The notes under the pieces: model-generated
What the model was told of the DNA's origin: nothing
What the model saw: only the letters and a program-made list of their open reading frames with translations
The model's database searches: none
NCBI GenBank assembly: GCA_942486035.1
Contig: CALNXK010000097.1
Location: 60,001 to 124,000, forward strand
Length of the DNA stretch: 64,000 nt
Origin: Porites lobata
Taxonomy: Eukaryota > Cnidaria > Anthozoa > Scleractinia > Poritidae
Reading direction: 5' to 3'
Shown here: positions 61,401-64,000 of the stretch, one piece after another
Position numbering within the stretch: the first letter of the stretch is position 1
How the letters are laid out: every line of letters begins with the position of its first letter
Position numbers and translations under genes: made by a program

Positions 61401-61654
61401 AAAATCAAAACAAGTATAAAAATAACTGCAAAACAGCTGTGCATATTACCTTCATCGGTCACAACAAAGAGATCTGTCTCCTTGTCGCCGTTGAAATCAC
61501 CAAAGGCCGCCACGTACCCTTTTACCACTGAAATCCCAACACTTTCAGTTACATCACTAAACGCTGAAGATACTGGACTCCAAAACAAAACAAAAAAGGC
61601 AAAACAGAACGGAATTTGCATCGCATCGTATTTACGGTGTGATGAACAGTTCAA
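37321..61654 (-). CDS. ITFG1: T-cell immunomodulatory protein homologue (FG-GAP repeat membrane protein)
   Basis: Nineteen exons join without a phase conflict to exactly 592 codons; human ITFG1 is about 612. Order: a signal peptide (MQIPFCFAFFVLFW), then seven FG-GAP/Ca-binding-like motifs (DFNGDKETDLF, DFDGDGCLDVL, DANGDLLPDLL, DLTGDYTADLY, DIDGDGRLDML, DYDMDGFYDGL, DLYEDGQIDIL). The conserved QLSQSAYFALQ-x-PYTVFGLG and IIPNSQVIVIPYPPDDPSR blocks follow, then one TM helix (KLVLLTGLSLLGICVVIGII). It should be a type I membrane protein with a beta-propeller ectodomain. In vertebrates ITFG1/TIP is linked to T-cell modulation, cell adhesion and RUVBL1 binding; its cnidarian role is unknown. After LKEK|GTGAGT a short basic cytoplasmic exon is expected but was not found. 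Met12 (61621) is a better signal-peptide start than Met1. Confidence 0.93.
38583..38665 (-). CDS. ITFG1: ITFG1 exon 18
   Basis: Encodes PKRNQTWESIIPNSQVIVIP and YPPDDPS. Donor GTGAGC. Confidence 0.89.
38925..38995 (+). repeat. tRNA-derived SINE-like sequence
   Basis: TCAGTAGCTCAGTGGAGAGT (A box) is followed by TGAGTTCGATTCTCGG (B box) at tRNA-like spacing. It lies inside ITFG1 intron 17. Confidence 0.6.
39684..39805 (-). CDS. ITFG1: ITFG1 exon 17
   Basis: Encodes AAQLSQSAYFALQCPYTVFG through FVDDLAVGMPGSIKR. This is the most conserved stretch of the family. Confidence 0.9.
41079..41157 (-). CDS. ITFG1: ITFG1 exon 16
   Basis: Encodes PYGVNQVGPFIKYTTTSTNG and DIKYGS. The GVNQ-GP-I-Y-TT segment is characteristic of ITFG1. 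Confidence 0.88.
41575..41640. repeat. GAT/GAC microsatellite
   Basis: An imperfect trinucleotide run of GAT, GAC and GAA units in an ITFG1 intron. Confidence 0.85.
41903..41972 (-). repeat. tRNA-derived SINE-like sequence
   Basis: On the minus strand GTTTAGCTTAGGTAGAGTGC resembles an A box and GGTCCGGACTTCC a degraded B box. Confidence 0.5.
42128..42221. mobile_element. Near-perfect palindromic (snap-back) element
   Basis: The arms start TAGTCTGCTACACAGCCGTT and pair with their complement over about 44 bases, with one mismatch or indel region (GTGTCGTCA/TGACGACT) and almost no loop. It lies about 110 bases upstream, on + coordinates, of ITFG1 exon 15's downstream edge. A foldback MITE is the likely source. 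Confidence 0.85.
42336..42379 (-). CDS. ITFG1: ITFG1 exon 15
   Basis: A 44-nt exon encoding ILGGRTLTTCANDNL, with the conserved cysteine. Donor GTAAGG. The preceding intron is only 102 nt. Confidence 0.84.
42482..42590 (-). CDS. ITFG1: ITFG1 exon 14
   Basis: Encodes GQIDILMVTESSSTAQYQ through ASFLKVY. Donor GTAAGA. Confidence 0.87.
43917..43973 (-). CDS. ITFG1: ITFG1 exon 13
   Basis: A 57-nt exon encoding DLSNLEDAVLATFYDLYED in phase 0 on both sides. Donor GTAAGT. Confidence 0.87.
44402..44560 (-). repeat. Two tandem tRNA-derived SINE heads
   Basis: On the minus strand each unit ends in CCTGGGTTCGATTCC(A/T)GGC, an intact B box: one at about 44402-44470, one at about 44495-44560. Both also share GTGGCCCGGCGC. 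Only the first keeps a clear A box (GGCGTAGTGGTAGCGACG). Confidence 0.65.
44691..45430. mobile_element. GACGGCGACGG-family MITE, enlarged by an insertion
   Basis: The ends GGTCCTTAAGATC and GATCTTAAGGTCC are inverted and both lead into GACGGCG-rich DNA. The middle, about 44768-45150, does not match the family elsewhere, so a second element has probably inserted. The right end stops 24 bases before the ITFG1 exon 12 donor. Confidence 0.6.
45454..45562 (-). CDS. ITFG1: ITFG1 exon 12
   Basis: Encodes GQSYRKVAVLLENVACSS through FEVHWK, ending in phase 0. The IS3EU-like element at 45622 lies only 60 bases upstream of its acceptor. Confidence 0.87.
45622..47444. mobile_element. DNA transposon relic with ~470-bp TIRs and 6-bp TSD
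   Basis: The terminal repeats begin AATCAGTGAAAGGTTCCGG and extend about 470 bp inward on both sides. The flanking direct repeat is ATAGTG at 45616-45621 and 47445-47450. Each arm carries several copies of the palindrome AAAAAGGTACCTTTTT. A 6-bp duplication with a DDE element fits IS3EU, but Dada (6-7 bp) and Polinton-like elements (5-6 bp) are alternatives. Only a short frame remains inside. Confidence 0.85.
46135..46341 (+). CDS. Residual transposon ORF, HTH-like N-terminus
   Basis: A 68-residue frame in the unique centre of the 45622 element. LIRNLIEDNKTYKNVSEIL followed by GFSERNVRLFCAKYGIRR looks like the helix-turn-helix start of an IS3EU-type transposase, in my recollection of that family. 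The catalytic integrase part is absent and a stop follows at 46339. It is probably a truncated remnant, but its frame and ATG (AAATATGG) are intact, so expression cannot be excluded. Confidence 0.5.
   Translation: MAEYMESNVTLIRNLIEDNKTYKNVSEILRQNFPEVTRGFSERNVRLFCAKYGIRRLNEYEVDSIVQK
47696..47719. repeat. CA dinucleotide repeat
   Basis: A short CA run after a C-rich stretch. Confidence 0.8.
47870..47930 (-). CDS. ITFG1: ITFG1 exon 11
   Basis: Encodes GDYDMDGFYDGLVVMDIN and VP. Acceptor TTCTTAAG, donor GTAAGT. Confidence 0.88.
48548..48650 (-). CDS. ITFG1: ITFG1 exon 10
   Basis: Encodes WWKMMSNERRPNTWQFIPP through FPLMTIRTG. Acceptor GCTTGCAG, donor GTAACT. Confidence 0.86.
48797..49090. repeat. 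Partial GACGGCGACGG-family MITE
   Basis: GAGAACGTCAAAAAAACAAT and TTTTTGCACGACTACGACGT match the interior of the complete copy at 51275. The outer ends are degraded. Confidence 0.6.
49093..49248. mobile_element. Short TIR element resembling Tigger/pogo ends
   Basis: GTGGAACCTCGAAATAACGA on the left pairs with TCGTTATATCGAGGTTCCAG on the right. The GGAACCTCGATA word is typical of Tigger-group mariner ends. No coding sequence. Confidence 0.6.
49799..49887 (-). CDS. ITFG1: ITFG1 exon 9
   Basis: Encodes DGDGRLDMLLPVCTKDDC through YVYSSGR. The donor is taken as CGG|GTGGGT, which keeps phase with exon 10. A GTAGTT four bases further is an alternative but breaks phase. Confidence 0.82.
50597..50690 (-). 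CDS. ITFG1: ITFG1 exon 8
   Basis: Encodes AGILTFRQTISPPPITSK through FGQSTFADI, which continues into the DGDG motif of the next exon. Confidence 0.88.
51040..51089 (-). CDS. ITFG1: ITFG1 exon 7
   Basis: Encodes DLYVSNQQNKGEIWVNE and ends in phase 0 before GTAAGT. Confidence 0.86.
51275..51638. mobile_element. Complete MITE, TA-flanked, GACGGCGACGG family
   Basis: The ends GGGACTTTAAGATCC and its near complement (GAATCTTAAAGTCCC) are flanked by TA on both sides (51273-51274 and 51639-51640), which suggests a Tc1/mariner-type duplication. It is about 364 bp. Related copies lie at 19225, 44691 and 48797. Confidence 0.75.
52280..52392 (-). CDS. ITFG1: ITFG1 exon 6
   Basis: Encodes up to IRVPHSNAFLDLTGDYTA, a segment conserved in ITFG1. 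Donor GTTTGT. Confidence 0.88.
53282..53359 (-). CDS. ITFG1: ITFG1 exon 5
   Basis: Encodes DANGDLLPDLLGESVGG and further residues. Acceptor CTTTCAG, donor GTAAGG. Confidence 0.87.
53861..53987. repeat. Hairpin element in ITFG1 intron 4-5 vicinity
   Basis: TTACATGGCTGCGCGGAGAT at the left pairs with ATCTCCAAGCAGCCATGTAA at the right, and the pairing continues through GAAATATTTTCAAC. It is part of a wider repeat reaching about 54190. Confidence 0.75.
54313..54358 (-). CDS. ITFG1: ITFG1 exon 4
   Basis: A 46-nt micro-exon encoding GDNVSFTMRDQPLVM, homologous to the segment before the third FG-GAP motif. Donor GTAAGT. Confidence 0.83.
55423..55562 (-). CDS. ITFG1: ITFG1 exon 3
   Basis: Encodes EQIVNVSPTDFDGDGCLDVL through VFVYWGNLQTL. 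Donor GTTTGT. Confidence 0.87.
55833..55908 (-). CDS. ITFG1: ITFG1 exon 2
   Basis: Encodes KRLEILFWDNSDLKFKKG and further residues after CTTTCAG. Donor GTATCA is weak. Follows a 5.5-kb first intron. Confidence 0.85.
56664..57668. mobile_element. Inverted-repeat element, ~1 kb
   Basis: GTGGTTTCAGAAAATATCCA near 56670 and TGGATATTTTTTGGAACCAC near 57636 are inverted, each beside a G-rich GGGGAGGGGG-type stretch. A related fragment is at 39925-39990. This may be one element or two opposed copies. Confidence 0.5.
58310..58460. repeat. Short tandem duplication GGGAGCCC...GGTGCCCAG
   Basis: Two degenerate units share GGGAGCCC, GGTGCCCAG-CCTC and AAGTTGG-CGCCCGA words. Related wording (GGGCTAGT, GCCCGA) occurs at 33735-33930. 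Confidence 0.55.
59380..59950. mobile_element. TTAA-flanked MITE
   Basis: CCCATTCGCCCCTG at the left and CAGGAGTGAATGGG at the right are inverted and bordered by TTAA (59376-59379 and 59951-59954). TTAA duplications are made by piggyBac and Kolobok elements. It is 571 bp and non-coding. Confidence 0.75.
60737..61062. mobile_element. MITE with TTTATTCGATTAAA-type ends
   Basis: ACCGTGTTTATTCGATTAAA near 60743 pairs with TTTAATCAAATAAATACAGT near 61041. The interior repeats AATAAA-rich words such as TAAACACC. Confidence 0.55.
61450..61654 (-). CDS. ITFG1: ITFG1 exon 1
   Basis: Signal peptide and first FG-GAP-like motif GDFNGDKETDLFVV. Donor GAAG|GTAATA, phase 1. Confidence 0.9.
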
Positions 61655-62109
61655 CTTCTTCCACTAAAAGCTCCCGCGCGAAAACAGTAAGCGGTTTGCA
61701 CGAAAAAATTACTTCGTCGTATATAGTACACGAGATATCTTGTAACTAAGGCATTGCGGGCGAAGATATGTAAATTTGATAACTAATTCATAAAAATTTA
61801 TATTTTGATTTGTGAGGAAAACGGAGGCCGGCTGGCTTCTCTTCAGAACTCTACTTGGTCGTGTTTTTCGTCCGTAAACCATCTTCTGATTTTCTCATGG
61901 AAGAAAGTAGTCTGAGATATTTTGACCAACTTATAGTGACCAAAACAGGGCACGCTTCTTTGTGTCTTTAACGGGATCGGAAGTAAGGTTAATATAACCC
62001 ACCTTTCATCGTAACATTATCATTGATTATTCTTACACCTTTGTTTACGTTTCTTTTGTTAACTTAGTTTCTATGTGGCGTTTTTGTTCTCCAGGTATTA
62101 AATTCTAAT
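61655..62109. promoter_or_regulatory. Head-to-head interval between ITFG1 and SOCS
   Basis: Only 455 bp separate the two divergent start codons. The stretch near 61735-61770 (ACTAAGGCATTGCGGGCGAA) is the least AT-rich part. A good acceptor (TTTTGTTCTCCAG at 62094) lies just before the SOCS ATG, so SOCS may carry a 5'UTR intron. A shared promoter is inferred from distance alone. Confidence 0.5.
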
Positions 62110-63342
62110 ATGGAAGAAGACGAAATAGGGGAAGAAGAACCGATATACGACGTGATCAACGACTCGAACGAAAAAAAATTGAAGAAGACCGTAACAGGTG
62201 CAGCTGCGAGAAGAGGAACTTTTAATCGCGCTCGAGCCTGGTCGACAGAATCTACGGGAGACAGAAGCAAACTCCTCATCAGACTTCGAGAAAAATTTCA
62301 TCTCAAGCCTTCTGAAGAGTTACCGCGCAATGAATCGTTGTCTGCTACGACGAGCGCAGGTTTTGCTAACTCGAAAGCTGTGGCGGACAAAAGACGGGCA
62401 CTACGAACTGTGAACCCCAAAACGAGGAGATCACCTTCGTGGCATGAAGCAAGTGTCAGCGAGGTGGAATCAAAGCGTTCTCGTTCGAAATCTTTGTCTT
62501 CTGGGTTTTTTAGAAGGCTTAGGGACAGTAAAAGAGAGGATATTTTACCAAATAGTGACAGGTGTAAACAAGAAAGCAGGTGTTGGTTTCCAGAGGAACT
62601 TGGAAATCCCCACGGGGGATTACAAAACGGCGCATTACTACCCGGTCAAGAGACAAGTGATCCGCACCCCATGCCCGCCCGTCAACGGCCCACAGGAAGC
62701 GAAAAACTAAAGAAGCGTGCTCAGTCTATAAGTTTTCCTCTTGATCGAGACTCGCTCAGTGGGAAAGGAGTAAATTTTCAGGAAAACACAGCTCAACAGT
62801 GCCGTAATGAGCTGCCGTCACTCTCAGAAGACTTGGAGAGACTGTCACATCTCAGCTGGTACTGGGGTCCTCTGAGCCGATATGAGGCCGAGAAAATACT
62901 TGCAGGGAAATCTAATGGTACCTTCCTTGTTCGTGATAGCTTTCACGAGTTCCACTTGTTCAGTGTAACCTTCAGATCTAAAGGAAGGACCTTACACACA
63001 AGAATTGCATACGATAAGGGGTGGTTTGGCTTTATGGGCCCAGGTGGTGTGGAGACAAAAACAAATTCTGTTGTTGATCTTATGGAAAAAACCATGAAAA
63101 TCTCCCAAAGGAGAAACTTGACCCATACAACAGGAGGACTTATAGGTCCCTCTTATCCAATTCGGTTCTTGTTTCCCTTTTCAAGGTTTGAGGAGGTTCC
63201 ATCTCTTCAGCACCTGTGCAGGTTTGTGATTCGGCAGAATTCCAGGTGTGACAAACTGCACGAGCTGCCAATTCCTGCAAAGCTCATACGGTATTTACGG
63301 GTAGAGAACCATTATCTCCCAGAGGGGGAGACAGAGAACTAA
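62110..63342 (+). CDS. Suppressor of cytokine signalling, SOCS6/7-like
   Basis: A single-exon 410-residue protein. The first 240 residues are basic, Ser-rich and probably disordered. The SH2 domain spans about 248-350 with WYWGPLSRYEAEKIL and FLVRDS, where Arg275 is the phosphotyrosine-binding residue. The SOCS box follows at about 362-400 with PSLQHLCRFVIRQ, the Elongin BC contact (LxxLCRxxI), and a LPIPAKL segment in the Cullin5 region. YPIRFLFPFSRF before the box and CRFVIRQ resemble SOCS6/7 more than SOCS4/5, although RYEAE resembles the latter. It should act in the cytoplasm as a substrate adaptor of a Cullin5-Elongin BC ubiquitin ligase recruited to tyrosine-phosphorylated receptors. 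Being intronless in its coding region is common for SOCS genes. Confidence 0.92.
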   Translation: MEEDEIGEEEPIYDVINDSNEKKLKKTVTGAAARRGTFNRARAWSTESTGDRSKLLIRLREKFHLKPSEELPRNESLSATTSAGFANSKAVADKRRALRTVNPKTRRSPSWHEASVSEVESKRSRSKSLSSGFFRRLRDSKREDILPNSDRCKQESRCWFPEELGNPHGGLQNGALLPGQETSDPHPMPARQRPTGSEKLKKRAQSISFPLDRDSLSGKGVNFQENTAQQCRNELPSLSEDLERLSHLSWYWGPLSRYEAEKILAGKSNGTFLVRDSFHEFHLFSVTFRSKGRTLHTRIAYDKGWFGFMGPGGVETKTNSVVDLMEKTMKISQRRNLTHTTGGLIGPSYPIRFLFPFSRFEEVPSLQHLCRFVIRQNSRCDKLHELPIPAKLIRYLRVENHYLPEGETEN

Positions 63343-64000
63343 ATTTGTCCAATGAGTTCTCTAGGGAAGGGGCCGGTTCTACCTATAGTTGTATGATGGC
63401 CAATACAGGGACGCTCCGCCCAGAAGGGGTTAGGGATTTCACTTGTTGAAGTATCTGAAAGGGAAGAGAAATCGTTCATTTCCATCTGTAAAAAGGCCCA
63501 AAAGGGCTAAGGGATACATTTCAAGACTGTGATATAGTAGAGAAAACGTTCTAGTTTATTATTTTATCTATGGTCGACTCCTGATAATTGGTAGCCTGCG
63601 AAAACATCCGTTTCCTCTCGCTCTTCGCCGCTGGGGACGTTTTGCGCGGAGGAACCTTTGCGACTCAGCGACAGAAATTCCATACTGATGACGCAAATCA
63701 ATGTTTACTTAATAAATCAGGTAGTCGTGGGGTTCCAAATGTAAATTTATTCAATTTTAGGTTTCTCCTGATCGATTTTGGTAAAGTGTTGTGTTCATCT
63801 GCAAACGAGCTCCAGCAAAACTCAAATGCTTGTTGTAGAGAAGACTATAATCCACAAATATTGACTGTTTTGTTAGAGATTCATTGCGTTTACATTTGAC
63901 CTTTGTGGCCTTTTGTCTTTTGTCTGTCATTCGTAAACAATAGCTAAAACAATGTAACTACTCGGTCGACCAATCAGGGCTTCTGACCGGATTCTGGACA
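63343..64000. other. SOCS 3' flank
   Basis: This contains a repeat related to 10050-10425 (63375-63575), then another repeat-like stretch beginning GTAGCCTGCGAAAACATCCG (63591). An AATAAA at 63711 may serve as poly(A) signal. No further gene was seen. Confidence 0.5.

Larger units (their letters stand above)
55909..61449 (-). other. ITFG1 intron 1
   Basis: A 5.5-kb intron made largely of repeats: a 1-kb inverted-repeat pair (56664-57668), GGGAGCCC/GGTGCCCAG duplications (58310-58460), a TTAA-flanked element (59380-59950) and another inverted-repeat element (60737-61062). No gene is supported. Confidence 0.65.

Overview
The window looks like nuclear DNA of an anthozoan cnidarian, most likely a stony coral. 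This is inferred from AT-rich intergenic DNA, short introns with canonical GT-AG sites, animal-specific families (SOCS, class A GPCR, ITFG1/TIP), one-exon-per-repeat LRR genes, and a dense load of short inverted-repeat elements and tRNA-derived SINEs. Nothing prokaryotic is present. No database search was possible, so species and family names rest on motif recognition.

Layout. (1) 1-3621 is a nest of 5'-truncated non-LTR retrotransposons on the minus strand, joined by long TAG/TCG trinucleotide tracts. (2) 3700-19981 (+) is the 3' part of a large receptor-like gene: eleven in-phase LRR exons, two cysteine-rich exons, one large multipass-membrane exon and a short C-terminal exon; its 5' end lies beyond the retrotransposon nest or outside the window. 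(3) 22336-23535 (-) is an intronless class A GPCR. (4) 26325-27707 (-) and 31213-32550 (+) are two divergent, disordered, paralogous proteins of unknown family. Between them lie a CCAAT-box array, a duplicated block and a tandem satellite of about 97 bp. (5) 37321-61654 (-) is the ITFG1/TIP gene: 19 exons reconstructed by splice phase, 592 codons, with the last small exon not found. (6) 62110-63342 (+) is a SOCS6/7-like gene, head to head with ITFG1 across 455 bp.

Introns and intergenic DNA hold many inverted-repeat elements. Several have readable target-site duplications: 9 bp at 7949, 8 bp at 14015 and 16081, 6 bp at 45622, TTAA at 59380, TA at 51275.

The least familiar content is the LRR / cysteine-rich / multipass receptor and the divergent disordered paralogue pair, which shares an RVxF-type motif and a repeated SCP(D/G)(S/T)FVA block. 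There is no operon-like organisation. The genes are separate loci, and only ITFG1 and SOCS plausibly share a promoter region.
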